A DNA stretch of 52,821 nt from Malaciobacter halophilus (GCF_002837275.1 NZ_NXIF01000054.1:1-52821), one strand, 5' to 3'. Shown: positions 1-7,847, counted from the stretch's first letter. The notes: generated by a model not told the origin, from the sequence alone. A program made the numbers and translations.

Positions 1-778
1 TTTTAGACACTTTTTCAGCATCTTTACTTTCACTAGTTGTATCGTTATTTTCTACTTTTTTATTCTCATTAAGTTCTAAATCATTTTTTGTATCTTTTAC
101 TTTAGTATCGTCTTTTTTATTTTCACTTTTTAACTCTAAATGAACTTCTTTATTTTTCTTTTCACTTTTCTTTTCTAAATCTTTTTTTTCTTCAACTACT
201 TCATTGTCTGTTTTTGTATCTTTTTGAGTTTTTTCTTCTTTATTAGAACTATTTGTATCAACAACTTTTTTACTTTCATTTGAAACTTCATCTTTTTTAT
301 TATCTTTAGAAGAATCTATTACTTTATCGCCGGTTTTTACTTCATTATTATCTTTATTTTTTGTTTCTAAATTACTATTTTCTTTAGAAGTTTGAGAAGT
401 TTGTTGCTCTTTAGAAGATTTTTTTGCTTCTAAAATCATCCTATCAAGCATAGACATTGAACTATTATCTTTTTTACTTTCATTAGTAGTTTTTTCATCA
501 ACTTCTGCATTTGTTTTTGTTTTTTCTTTACTACTATTTAAATTCTCTATTTCACTATTTTTTGATTTTTTTGTTTCATCTATTTTTTTTGAATCAGTTT
601 TTTCATTTAATGATTTATTATCTTTTGTATCAGTATCTTCAGTACTCTTTGTAGTTTGTGCTAAAATAGAATCAAATAAAGACATTCCTTCTTTTTTTGT
701 CTTTACTTCACTATTTGTGTTTGTGTTTTCAGAAGAGCTTTTAGCTTTCGAAGATGATAATAAATCTATTTCTTTCAT
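1..778 (-). CDS. fliK: Flagellar hook-length control protein FliK, N-terminal part (gene runs off the window)
   Basis: The frame is open from an ATG at 778 down to the window edge without any stop, giving 259 residues of an incomplete protein. It begins MKEIDLLSSS and is almost wholly low-complexity Lys/Ser/Asn/Glu/Thr, as expected for a secreted, largely disordered molecular ruler; no folded domain is visible yet. Two short hydrophobic islands, MSLFDSILAQ (about residues 33-42) and MSMLDRMILEA (about 110-120), resemble each other and interrupt the polar sequence. It lies 4 bases downstream of flgC in the same operon, a usual setting for fliK. The FliK name rests on position and composition; the diagnostic C-terminal domain lies outside the window, so another secreted flagellar protein remains possible. 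Confidence 0.6.
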   Translation of the reverse strand, partial: MKEIDLLSSSKAKSSSENTNTNSEVKTKKEGMSLFDSILAQTTKSTEDTDTKDNKSLNEKTDSKKIDETKKSKNSEIENLNSSKEKTKTNAEVDEKTTNESKKDNSSMSMLDRMILEAKKSSKEQQTSQTSKENSNLETKNKDNNEVKTGDKVIDSSKDNKKDEVSNESKKVVDTNSSNKEEKTQKDTKTDNEVVEEKKDLEKKSEKKNKEVHLELKSENKKDDTKVKDTKNDLELNENKKVENNDTTSESKDAEKVSK

Positions 779-782
779 AAGA

Positions 783-1244
783 CTACGCCTTTAAAATATC
801 TAATGTCTTAGTATCAATATTTTTATGTGTATTAAAAGCAGCAATATTGGCTTCATAAGATCTTTGAGCTTCAATTAAATTTACCATTTCAATTACTGGA
901 TTAATATTTGGATATGCAACATATCCATCCTCATTTGCATCTGGATGTGCAGGTTCAAATCTCATAATAGGCTCTGCATCATTTTGAACAATTGATTTTA
1001 CACCTACACCTCTTAATTCAGCTGGAGTATTTTTATTATTTGATTGTTCAATATCATTATTATTTGCTTTTTGAGCTTTATTTAATAAAATCTCTTCAAA
1101 AACTACATCTTGCTTCTTATATGGCCCACCATCAATTGTATTTGTTGTTTGCGCATTAGCTATATTTGCACTTACTACATTAATTCTTGTTCTTTGTGCA
1201 CTCATACCAGAAGTTGCTACATTATAACCATCAAAAAAACCCAT
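783..1244 (-). CDS. flgC: Flagellar basal-body rod protein FlgC
   Basis: A 153-residue proximal rod subunit, assembled in the periplasm through the flagellar export gate between FlgB and FlgF. The N-terminal rod signature ends in SANIANAQTT (about residues 26-35), and the C-terminal helix reads NLIEAQRSYEAN (about 122-133), both typical of the FlgB/C/F/G/E axial family. The length is near normal for FlgC (about 140-160). It follows fliE by 15 bases and precedes fliK by 4 bases, so the three are probably co-transcribed. flgB, often next to flgC, is instead about 18 kb upstream beside flgF. Confidence 0.95.
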   Translation of the reverse strand: MGFFDGYNVATSGMSAQRTRINVVSANIANAQTTNTIDGGPYKKQDVVFEEILLNKAQKANNNDIEQSNNKNTPAELRGVGVKSIVQNDAEPIMRFEPAHPDANEDGYVAYPNINPVIEMVNLIEAQRSYEANIAAFNTHKNIDTKTLDILKA

Positions 1245-1259
1245 AACTACTCCTTTTTA

Positions 1260-1562
1260 TTATGCTTGCATTCTAGAAATTTCTTTATAAGCAGCTATTG
1301 CTTTATTTTTAACTTCTAATCCTAATTTCAAAGACAATTCTGCCTCTTCTATTTTTTGAACTGCTTCTTGAAGGTTTTCAACTTTTCCTGTTGCAATTCC
1401 TTCCATTGCTTTATATCCTTCAACTTGATGTTGATTTACTTCACCTACTGCATCTTTTAGCATACTAGCAAAAGATTCATCTTGCTTTGGATTATTTACT
1501 TCATTTTTTACTTGTGATAAACCTAATGTTCCAATTGAATCTTTAATAGAAGAAATATTCAT
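1260..1562 (-). CDS. fliE: Flagellar hook-basal body complex protein FliE
   Basis: A 100-residue protein that joins the MS ring (FliF) to the rod and is one of the first export substrates. The central stretch SFASMLKDAVGEVN and the C-terminal helix with EVKNKAIAAYKEI and a final RMQA are family hallmarks; the length fits FliE (about 100-110). It lies 8 bases downstream of a small membrane gene and 15 bases upstream of flgC. The start is the ATG at 1562. Confidence 0.95.
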   Translation of the reverse strand: MNISSIKDSIGTLGLSQVKNEVNNPKQDESFASMLKDAVGEVNQHQVEGYKAMEGIATGKVENLQEAVQKIEEAELSLKLGLEVKNKAIAAYKEISRMQA

Positions 1563-1570
1563 TATCTACC

Positions 1571-1897
1571 TCACTCATCTTTTTTTTCGGCACTTGCTTT
1601 TGCATCATTAATGCTCATCTCAGCAAGCATTGCATCAATCTTCTCGGCATTGTATTTAAAATCCAACTCCTCTTTTTTATTGTCTAAACTAAAAAGCAAA
1701 ATAATCAAAGACAACATCATATTGGATACTCCTTTTAAAACTACTGTTACACCAATAATTCCAAAAAGCATCTCTAAAGGAGTAAATAAGTCCGCATTAA
1801 CTACAAAAAATATAAGTGTAGCAAAGAATCCAGTTGCTATATACAACCTAAAGATTCCTGTATTAATTACATTTTGCGAGAACCGTTCTACTATCAT
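1571..1897 (-). CDS. Small membrane protein of the flhF-flhG locus, function unknown
   Basis: 108 residues with two likely membrane segments (about residues 17-35 and 41-68) and a charged cytoplasmic tail rich in Glu and Lys. I do not recognise a named family. By position directly after flhG it corresponds, from memory, to the small integral membrane protein Cj0062c that lies between flhG and fliA in Campylobacter jejuni. Here fliE follows instead of fliA. A TATAAT-like element lies about 27 bases upstream of the ATG, so it may head its own fliE-flgC-fliK transcript. A link to flagella is inferred from its neighbours only. Confidence 0.7.
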   Translation of the reverse strand: MIVERFSQNVINTGIFRLYIATGFFATLIFFVVNADLFTPLEMLFGIIGVTVVLKGVSNMMLSLIILLFSLDNKKEELDFKYNAEKIDAMLAEMSINDAKASAEKKDE

Positions 1898-1923
1898 AGT
1901 ATCATAGTTCCTTAATTAAAACA

Positions 1924-1929
1924 ATTATA
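1924..1929 (-). promoter_or_regulatory. Candidate -10 element (TATAAT) before the small membrane gene and fliE
   Basis: In the 79-base gap after flhG the minus strand reads TTTTTTATAATTG, a perfect TATAAT preceded by a T run, as in epsilonproteobacterial vegetative promoters, which often lack a clear -35. The start codon lies 27 bases further on, leaving a short leader with AAGGA. It would permit transcription of the small membrane gene, fliE, flgC and fliK independently of the long upstream operon. Confidence 0.4.
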
Positions 1930-1943
1930 AAAAATACACTAAC

Positions 1944-1958
1944 TCTGTAGTTTACAGA
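1944..1958 (-). terminator. Small hairpin after flhG, possible weak terminator
   Basis: A perfect 6-bp stem (TCTGTA / TACAGA) with a 3-base loop lies 19 bases after the flhG stop. On the minus strand it is followed, after about 9 bases, by a run of six T. The stem is short and the T run is displaced, so termination would be partial at best. The T run merges with the candidate promoter of the next gene. Confidence 0.3.
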
Positions 1959-1976
1959 CACCTTACGCAACCTTGT

Positions 1977-2792
1977 TTATTTTATATTTTTAAGTAAAGT
2001 ATCAATTATTGCTTGTAGTTGCTTAGTTGAGTCATCATTTTTAAACTCATAACTAAATAATTTTCTTAACCGGCCAGTTGTTGAAATATTTGCAGAAGTT
2101 GATACATTACCTATATATTTTACCATAAAATTATCATTTAATCTATTTTTTTTAGCTAAATTTATCAAAGAATTTGAAATTGTATTGCCAATTTGATGAT
2201 TTTTTGTATGATTAAAACATAACATAAGCTGTTCTTTATCTTTGGACAACATTTTTATCAAAGCATAAAGGTCAGTTAATGCACTAGGGTCAGTAGTTGT
2301 AACTGCTAAAATATTATTTGAAATAGATAAAAACTCTTTAACATACTCATTTAATCCTGCACCTGTATCAACTAAAACTATATCATACTCATTTAAACTA
2401 ATTATATCATCAACAATTCTTGCAAAAACAAAAGAGTTAGAGTGGTTTGAGTATTGATAACCACTTTTACCGGCTACTAAAGATATGTTTTTATATGGTG
2501 TTTTAAGCAACACTTCATCAATGGTTACTTTGCCCTCTATATAATCAAAAAGGGTATATTTAGGCTTCATATCAAATAATACTTGCATATTTGCAAGCCC
2601 AATATCTGCATCAATAATGGCTACTTTAAATCCCCTTGATGAGAGTAAATATGCCATATTACCAGTAAAAGTTGATTTTCCTACTCCACCTTTTCCTGAT
2701 GTAATAGTAAGTAGTTTTGTTTTTGAAACTCTTTGCTTATTTTTTGTTAAGTTTATTAGCTTACTAGCTTGATTTGAAATACTATTAAACAC
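1977..2792 (-). CDS. flhG: Flagellar number regulator FlhG (YlxH/MinD-like ATPase)
   Basis: A ParA/MinD-family ATPase that works with FlhF to set the number and place of polar flagella. The deviant Walker A motif GKGGVGKST is followed by the switch region IIDADIGLANMQ and the VDTGAG motif. The open frame reaches upstream to a TTG at 2810, overlapping flhF, but AAGGAG at 2800-2805 is spaced exactly 6 bases from a GTG at 2792, so I place the start there (MFNSISNQ); this removes the overlap. An N-terminal helix before the P-loop is typical of FlhG, which uses such a segment to stimulate FlhF. The C-terminal membrane-targeting helix common in MinD relatives is plausible in the last 20 residues. 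Confidence 0.93.
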   Translation of the reverse strand: MFNSISNQASKLINLTKNKQRVSKTKLLTITSGKGGVGKSTFTGNMAYLLSSRGFKVAIIDADIGLANMQVLFDMKPKYTLFDYIEGKVTIDEVLLKTPYKNISLVAGKSGYQYSNHSNSFVFARIVDDIISLNEYDIVLVDTGAGLNEYVKEFLSISNNILAVTTTDPSALTDLYALIKMLSKDKEQLMLCFNHTKNHQIGNTISNSLINLAKKNRLNDNFMVKYIGNVSTSANISTTGRLRKLFSYEFKNDDSTKQLQAIIDTLLKNIK

Positions 2793-2794
2793 TC

Positions 2795-3955
2795 TTATCT
2801 CCTTGGACAAGAGTTATTCATAAAACAGTCAATCAAAAATGAAGCATCAGAAACTATTAAATCATCAGGAACATTTTGTCCAATAGAAAAATATGTGATT
2901 GATTTCTTTGTTTTATGAGCAAATGAGATTAAATTTCCAAAACTTTTTGTTTCATCAAGTTTTGTAAAAGTTAAATAATCAATATTTAATCTTGAATAGT
3001 TTGCATACACATCTGTTAAATCACTTTGTTTAACATTTGCTGGAAGTACTAATATTTTTTCAATTGGTAACTCCTCTACTCTATTTTGATACTCATTAAT
3101 TAACTCTATTTTATCTACATCATATTGACTAGAGCCAGCTGTATCTATAAAGATATAGTTGCAATCTTTTAATCTTAATAAAGCCTCTATTAAATCCTCT
3201 GGATTTTTTACAATCTCTAATGGTAACCTCATAATATTTGTATAAGCTTGTAATTGCTCAATTGCCCCAACTCTAAAAGAGTCAAGTGTTACAATACCAA
3301 CTTTATAATTTTGTCCTAATTTATAAGCATATCTAGCAGCTAATTTTGCGATTGTAGTAGTTTTTCCTACTCCCGTTGGTCCTACCATCATAGTAATCTT
3401 TCTTTGATGTTTTCTTAATGGTACCTCATGTTTAATAGGAATAATTCTTCTTAATATCAACTTGAAAAAATCATTAACTTTTTTTGGATTTGCTTTTAAT
3501 GCTACTGGTAACTGCTTAATAGTTTTTTTCATAATAGTATATGTCATCTCTTGATCAAACTCATTTTGTTCAAAAAGATTATACATATCAACAAACTCTG
3601 GAGGTATAGTTAAATCATACAGTTGACTTTTAGGATCCCAAATTGATTTTTGAACTTGTCCAATTGCATCTTGCATCTTTAAAATTTCAGCTCTAAAATC
3701 ATATACAGAAGCTTGAAAACTCTCATCTTTTTTAGGGTCTTTTGCAACTATTTTTTTTGTATATACTGATTTTTTTGAAGGTTTTGTATCTACCTCTTCT
3801 TCAAGTGCAACTACAACTTCATACATATTTTTAGCACCATCTTTAGCACTAGATATTTTTTTTGTAGAGATTACAATAGCATCTTCCCCACACTCTTCTT
3901 GAGCTTTTTTAAGAGCAATAGTTGGTGTTTCACCAAGAAATGAGAGCATATTCAT
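2795..3955 (-). CDS. flhF: Flagellar biosynthesis GTPase FlhF
   Basis: An SRP-type GTPase of 386 residues that directs the first flagellar components to the cell pole. An N-terminal basic/acidic region (about 1-120) precedes the N and G domains; the P-loop GPTGVGKTT lies at about residues 192-200, followed by the DSFRVGA-type G2 region, DTAGSS (G3) and TKLDE (G4). The length is within the FlhF range. Its ATG overlaps the stop of the FlgA-like gene by 4 bases (ATGA), which implies translational coupling, and flhG follows directly, the standard flhF-flhG order. Confidence 0.96.
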   Translation of the reverse strand: MNMLSFLGETPTIALKKAQEECGEDAIVISTKKISSAKDGAKNMYEVVVALEEEVDTKPSKKSVYTKKIVAKDPKKDESFQASVYDFRAEILKMQDAIGQVQKSIWDPKSQLYDLTIPPEFVDMYNLFEQNEFDQEMTYTIMKKTIKQLPVALKANPKKVNDFFKLILRRIIPIKHEVPLRKHQRKITMMVGPTGVGKTTTIAKLAARYAYKLGQNYKVGIVTLDSFRVGAIEQLQAYTNIMRLPLEIVKNPEDLIEALLRLKDCNYIFIDTAGSSQYDVDKIELINEYQNRVEELPIEKILVLPANVKQSDLTDVYANYSRLNIDYLTFTKLDETKSFGNLISFAHKTKKSITYFSIGQNVPDDLIVSDASFLIDCFMNNSCPRR

Positions 3956-4344
3956 TCTACTCTTCCGTCTTTATATATTTTTTCAATTTTACCATCACTT
4001 CTTTTTATCCTAATATACTCATCATTTTGAAAAATTATTTCTCCATTCTTTTCTATTTCTAAAGCTCCAAATTTAAAAACAACACTTTGTTTCTTATACA
4101 CTTTCACATCTTTTGTACAAATAATTTTACCTTTTCTTATATAGTGTGAAGCCTCATATTTATTACTATTTAAATCAGATAATTTTAAAGGTGTACAGTA
4201 ACTTTTTGTACTATCAACTTTTCTTAACATTAACTCTTTTGTATCAATAATAGATTTATAATGAATAGGTTTTTTAGCAACTAAAACATCAACTGCATTT
4301 GCATTTGCTAAAATTAATAAAAGTACAACGCTAAGCCTTAACAT
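3952..4344 (-). CDS. flgA: Probable flagellar P-ring assembly chaperone, FlgA-like (SAF domain)
   Basis: About 130 residues with a signal peptide (MLRLSVVLLLILANANA) and a region resembling the SAF fold of FlgA: an LVAKKPIHYKSII start followed by IRKGKIICTKDV, then a C-terminal beta-rich part ending in GKIEKIYKDGRVE. FlgA helps assemble the FlgI P ring in the periplasm. An earlier ATG at 4362 is in frame, but AGGAG lies 9 bases upstream of the ATG at 4344, and starting there puts the signal peptide at the very N-terminus, so I prefer 4344. The gene overlaps the preceding FlgN-like gene by 14 bases and flhF by 4. It is shorter than many FlgA proteins, so the name is a reasoned guess. Confidence 0.6.
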   Translation of the reverse strand: MLRLSVVLLLILANANAVDVLVAKKPIHYKSIIDTKELMLRKVDSTKSYCTPLKLSDLNSNKYEASHYIRKGKIICTKDVKVYKKQSVVFKFGALEIEKNGEIIFQNDEYIRIKRSDGKIEKIYKDGRVE

Positions 4345-4708
4345 CAAGTAAAGCTCCTCCATTATTTTTAGTTAAATCTTCAACTATTTCTTTATACATT
4401 TGTTGAACTGGTAAAACAATAGATGCAAGCTGTTTATTTAATTTATATAAAGATTTAAGTTCTTCTTCTAAAAAATCAACTTTTTCTCTATATTGATTAA
4501 CATCTTCTCCAGCTTTCATAGCTTCTACAATCTCTTCATTAAGCTGAGTTTTTAAAGAGGCTATTTGATTTATCCATTCCTCTTTTTCACTATTTCTATC
4601 AAGTAGATTTTCATGTTTTGCTTTTTTTATATCTTCTATATCAAGTTTAATAGACTCTTTCATATTTCCAATAAGTTCTATCATTGTTTCAACTGTTTGT
4701 TCAACCAT
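4331..4708 (-). CDS. Coiled-coil protein, possible FlgN-type export chaperone
   Basis: About 125 residues, almost wholly helical and rich in Glu and Lys, with the coiled-coil pattern expected of FlgN, the cytoplasmic chaperone of the hook-filament junction proteins FlgK and FlgL. The stronger support is position: it directly follows flgJ, as the FlgN gene does in Campylobacter jejuni after flgM. A GTG at 4711 is possible, but GGA lies 6 bases before the ATG at 4708, which I use. FlgN sequences are very divergent, so a generic coiled-coil protein cannot be excluded. flgK is not next to it, unlike the usual arrangement. Confidence 0.5.
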   Translation of the reverse strand: MVEQTVETMIELIGNMKESIKLDIEDIKKAKHENLLDRNSEKEEWINQIASLKTQLNEEIVEAMKAGEDVNQYREKVDFLEEELKSLYKLNKQLASIVLPVQQMYKEIVEDLTKNNGGALLDVKA

Positions 4709-4723
4709 CACAAATCCATTTCT

Positions 4724-5020
4724 TTATTTATTATTTTGGCTTAAAAACTGGTATAGCATATCACTAATACCCATAGTACCTTTTGTATTTTTAGATACTG
4801 TTTCAGTATACATACCCTTTATTATATCAGCACCAGTACCTTCACCCGCTACATTTGTACTTTTTAAAGATATATCCATTAATTGCTGTGCAAAAAAAGA
4901 TTCAAAGTCATCACAAACTTTTTTTAAATTCTCTTCATCTAATTTTTTTGCATCAATATTTTCAAATCTATTATTACTAAACTCATTTTTTGTTACTATT
5001 GGTGTACTTAATTCAATCAT
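4724..5020 (-). CDS. flgJ: Rod-binding protein FlgJ, single-domain form
   Basis: 98 residues matching the N-terminal rod-capping domain of FlgJ: a CDDFESFFAQQLM helix (about residues 36-48), then GADIIKGMYTE (about 63-73) and a C-terminal GISDMLYQFL. The muramidase domain of enterobacterial FlgJ is absent, as in other epsilonproteobacteria, so peptidoglycan must be opened by another enzyme. Its ATG shares a base with the motB stop (TAATG), suggesting translational coupling. Confidence 0.88.
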   Translation of the reverse strand: MIELSTPIVTKNEFSNNRFENIDAKKLDEENLKKVCDDFESFFAQQLMDISLKSTNVAGEGTGADIIKGMYTETVSKNTKGTMGISDMLYQFLSQNNK

Positions 5021-5796
5021 TATTCCAACCTATCAAAGAAGTTCTCTTCACTCAAAATGTCAGATTGATCATTTTCTGAAAAGAATCTAATTTCTACTCT
5101 TCTATTATCAGAAGCAACTTCACTTTTTGGATGATAAGAACCATAAGCAGAAACTTTTAGTTGTCCTGGATCAATTCTATTTTTTATTAACTCTTTTACA
5201 ACCTCAACAGACCTTAATGCTGATAAGTCCCAATCATCTCTTGGAATATCTTTACTTTTATAAGCTCCATTGTCAGTATGCCCTATTACTTCTATTGCAA
5301 AAGTTTGAGGCATTGTTCTTATTACTCTTGCTATTTTAGCAATAAATCTCTTAGAAGCAGCATCATTTATTTTGTATTCGCCTGGCTTGAACATAATTGT
5401 TGAAGGAATATCTAATACAAACTCATTTTTACCTTTTGTTATTTGCATAACTTGAGTTTGGTCAGCTGCTGTATCATTTGCAATTTCAACAATCTCTTTA
5501 ATCTCATTTGAGGCTTGTTCAATACCTTCTTCAGCTGCTGTCATATTATCTGGGCTATCACTATTACTTTGATTATTTGAGTGTTCTTCTGTTTGTTCTC
5601 TTACATCAGATGTTTTTTCCAAAAATCCCATTGCTTTTTTCATAATATCAAAATACTCTTCTACTTTCTTTTTATCCATTACTGCCATAGATAGTAATAA
5701 AATAAAAAAAGTAAGTAATAGTGACATTAAATCACCAAATTGTACAAGCCAACCTGGTAAACATTTTGGGCACTCAGGACATTTTTTATTTGCCAT
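5020..5796 (-). CDS. motB: Flagellar stator subunit MotB, PomB-like
   Basis: A 258-residue inner-membrane stator protein. A Cys-rich N-terminus (CPECPKC) is followed by the single transmembrane helix, whose start GDLMSLLLTFF carries the ion-binding Asp (D22). A plug and linker rich in Glu, Ser and Asn follow, then an OmpA-type peptidoglycan-binding domain (about 150-245) with VIGHTDN, LSALRS and the final NRRVEIRF. The ADLMSLL-type helix and the Cys/Pro-rich N-terminus resemble Vibrio PomB more than the proton-driven MotB of Helicobacter, so sodium may be the coupling ion. It lies 8 bases downstream of motA. Confidence 0.93.
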   Translation of the reverse strand: MANKKCPECPKCLPGWLVQFGDLMSLLLTFFILLLSMAVMDKKKVEEYFDIMKKAMGFLEKTSDVREQTEEHSNNQSNSDSPDNMTAAEEGIEQASNEIKEIVEIANDTAADQTQVMQITKGKNEFVLDIPSTIMFKPGEYKINDAASKRFIAKIARVIRTMPQTFAIEVIGHTDNGAYKSKDIPRDDWDLSALRSVEVVKELIKNRIDPGQLKVSAYGSYHPKSEVASDNRRVEIRFFSENDQSDILSEENFFDRLE

Positions 5797-5804
5797 AATA
5801 TTTT

Positions 5805-6563
5805 TTATTCATCCTGTAAATCTACTAAAATTGAATTTAGTTTCATTTTTATATTACCTATTGATTCTTCTGCTGCAATCATTGAAGCTCCTGAGATAAT
5901 AACTTCATATGCAGTCATTTCAATATCATGTTTTCTTGAAAGTTTATTTTCAATAACTCCTGCAAAAAGTGTACCTAATAAAGCACCATATAAAGTAGTA
6001 ATTAAGGCAACTGCCATTGCTGGACCAACTGCTGCTGGGTCTGAAAGGTTTGCAAGCATTGCAACCAATCCAACCAAAGTACCAATCATACCCATTGAAC
6101 CAGCTACACCACCAATATTTCCAAACATTCTAATCATAGTACCATGTCTTTTATCAATATGTTCCATTTTTAGCTCTAAAAGTGGTTCTAAAACTTCTGG
6201 CTTTGTACCATCAACAATTAATTGAAAAGCCTCTTTTAAAAAAGGATTTGTCTCTTCCATAACTTTTTGTTCAATATGCATTACACCATGCTTTTTAACT
6301 TCTGTTGCATAAAAAATGATTTTTTCAACTAACTCTGGAAGTGGTTCAACTCTTACTTCATTAAAAGCAACTTTTAATGCAGGAGTAATTCTTTTTAGTT
6401 CACTCATTTCAAATTGACCAGCTGTTACTGAAAGTGTACCACCAATTACAATAATCATTGATGGAATATCAATATAAGCACCAAAACCTGCACCACCAAG
6501 TAAAATTGCAAGACTTACAAGTGACCAAGCGGCCACCATTCCTATTAATGTACCCTTATCCAT
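5805..6563 (-). CDS. motA: Flagellar stator subunit MotA, PomA-like
   Basis: A 252-residue four-helix stator protein that forms the ion channel with MotB and pushes on FliG. Helices 1-2 occupy about residues 5-55; a cytoplasmic loop with conserved charged residues follows; helices 3-4 carry GMIGTLVGLVAML and DPAAVGPAMAVALITTLYGA. That last block is nearly the Vibrio PomA sequence, while proton-type MotA of enterics is longer and different. The ATG lies immediately after the fliY stop, so fliY, motA and motB are probably made from one message. Confidence 0.93.
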   Translation of the reverse strand: MDKGTLIGMVAAWSLVSLAILLGGAGFGAYIDIPSMIIVIGGTLSVTAGQFEMSELKRITPALKVAFNEVRVEPLPELVEKIIFYATEVKKHGVMHIEQKVMEETNPFLKEAFQLIVDGTKPEVLEPLLELKMEHIDKRHGTMIRMFGNIGGVAGSMGMIGTLVGLVAMLANLSDPAAVGPAMAVALITTLYGALLGTLFAGVIENKLSRKHDIEMTAYEVIISGASMIAAEESIGNIKMKLNSILVDLQDE

Positions 6564-7481
6564 CTACTTTAATCCTAACTGGTTTAATCTTAAAGATTCA
6601 TTTCCAATACTTTTTACTTTAAGTCCAAATTTTCCTTCAACGATTACAGCTTCTCCTTCACCTATTTTTACACCATTAACAAGTATTTCTAAAGGTTCAT
6701 TAACCATTTGGTCTAACTCTATAATCTCACCTATATCCCAACGTAAAATATCCTTTAATAAAAAGTTTTTTGTTCCAAGTCTAACACTTAATTTTAACTT
6801 TATATTAAACAATAATTGTAAGTTATGTGCTGAATTTTCTGATAAAAGTGAACTAATTCCTAATTGTTCAGAAGAGAGATTAGAATTAGAAGTTTTTGCC
6901 ACTGTTTGCTGTGCATTTTCTTGTGCACTATCAGGAGCTAAAGCAATATCTTCATCTTGTTCTTTTCCTGTAATTGAAGAGATATAAGGCAAAATTAAAT
7001 CATCAAAACTTATTAAAACAGGTAGTTTTTCAGAATCCATCGACAATGAAAATTCATACGTGTTTTGTTTATCTTGCATTACAGATGATTCAACAATTGA
7101 TGAACCTACAAGTTCAAACTTTATGCTACCTATATCAGCAAAATTTTGTGCATTTACAGAAGTTGCAAAACTTCCACAAATATTTGAGGTAATTTCATTA
7201 ACTGCATCAGCTATTTCATCATCTATATGTTCTTTTAAATCACCCATTCCTCCAAGCATAAAGTATTCAAACTTTGTCGCTGAAATAGTAGGTATAAAAA
7301 ATGACCAATTCGTTGTTCCTGCACTAAAATCAAACTTTACATCAACTTTGATACATTGAGTTGATTCATAATCTTCTTGATTTAACTCTTGTATATTATC
7401 TATTGATGCACTTTTTGATAGAAGTTGCTCTAAAGTATTTGTTAACTCGTCTTTTAATATATTTGATAAATCTGATGCCAA
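6564..7481 (-). CDS. fliY: Flagellar C-ring protein FliY (CheC-like domain plus FliN domain)
   Basis: 305 residues in two parts. The N-terminal half has a CheC/CheX-like region with DAVNEITSNICGS at about 92-104, close to the phosphatase pattern D-x3-E-x2-N but with the Asn one place late. An acidic and Gln-rich linker follows (about 185-215), then a FliN/SpoA domain (about 220-303) with KLSVRLGTKNFLLKDIL, LEILVNGVKIGEGE and VIVEGKFGLKV. FliY sits in the switch complex; in Helicobacter and Campylobacter it coexists with FliN, as it does here. The start is TTG with AAAGG 9 bases upstream; no better ATG exists. Confidence 0.88.
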   Translation of the reverse strand: MASDLSNILKDELTNTLEQLLSKSASIDNIQELNQEDYESTQCIKVDVKFDFSAGTTNWSFFIPTISATKFEYFMLGGMGDLKEHIDDEIADAVNEITSNICGSFATSVNAQNFADIGSIKFELVGSSIVESSVMQDKQNTYEFSLSMDSEKLPVLISFDDLILPYISSITGKEQDEDIALAPDSAQENAQQTVAKTSNSNLSSEQLGISSLLSENSAHNLQLLFNIKLKLSVRLGTKNFLLKDILRWDIGEIIELDQMVNEPLEILVNGVKIGEGEAVIVEGKFGLKVKSIGNESLRLNQLGLK

Positions 7482-7494
7482 TTAATTTAACCTT

Positions 7495-7815
7495 TTATTT
7501 AGACTCTTCTAATTTCTGTTTTAACTCTTGAAGTAACTGAGCTTTTACTCTCATCATATCTTCAGTTGGATATTTATATTCAGCTTCCCCTCTTGTAACT
7601 TTTACAAAAAAATCTTGCGAGTTTTTATTGTATCCAAACTTAACATTATCTAAGATTACTTCATTCCTATCAAAAGTTTGTTGTGTCCCTTGTGCATTTT
7701 TATACTTATCATCAGCTTGCACTTTTTTATGGTTATCAACCTCAGCAACTTTTTGTGATTTTTCAATATTGTTTACTTTTGCATTATCAATATCTGCAAC
7801 TCTTCCTAATTCCAT
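7495..7815 (-). CDS. FlaG-like flagellar protein (tentative)
   Basis: 106 residues: a polar N-terminal half rich in Asn, Lys and Gln, then a compact C-terminal part, VKFGYNKNSQDFFVKVTRG followed by YPTEDMMRVKAQLLQ. The layout, a disordered head followed by a short beta hairpin and a P-x-E-x-(M/L) helix, resembles FlaG, which influences filament length in epsilonproteobacteria. It is the first gene of the fliY-motA-motB run, 13 bases ahead of fliY, with TAGGAG before the ATG and a TATAAT about 33 bases upstream. The family call is by eye and could be wrong. Confidence 0.5.
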   Translation of the reverse strand: MELGRVADIDNAKVNNIEKSQKVAEVDNHKKVQADDKYKNAQGTQQTFDRNEVILDNVKFGYNKNSQDFFVKVTRGEAEYKYPTEDMMRVKAQLLQELKQKLEESK

Positions 7816-7847
7816 AGCTAACTCCTATAAAATTGTGTATTACTTAG

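Noticed and set aside
1110-1319. Plus-strand open frame opposite flgC and fliE
   Set aside because: Cys/Ile/Ser-rich composition with no family likeness; both genes on the other strand are certain.
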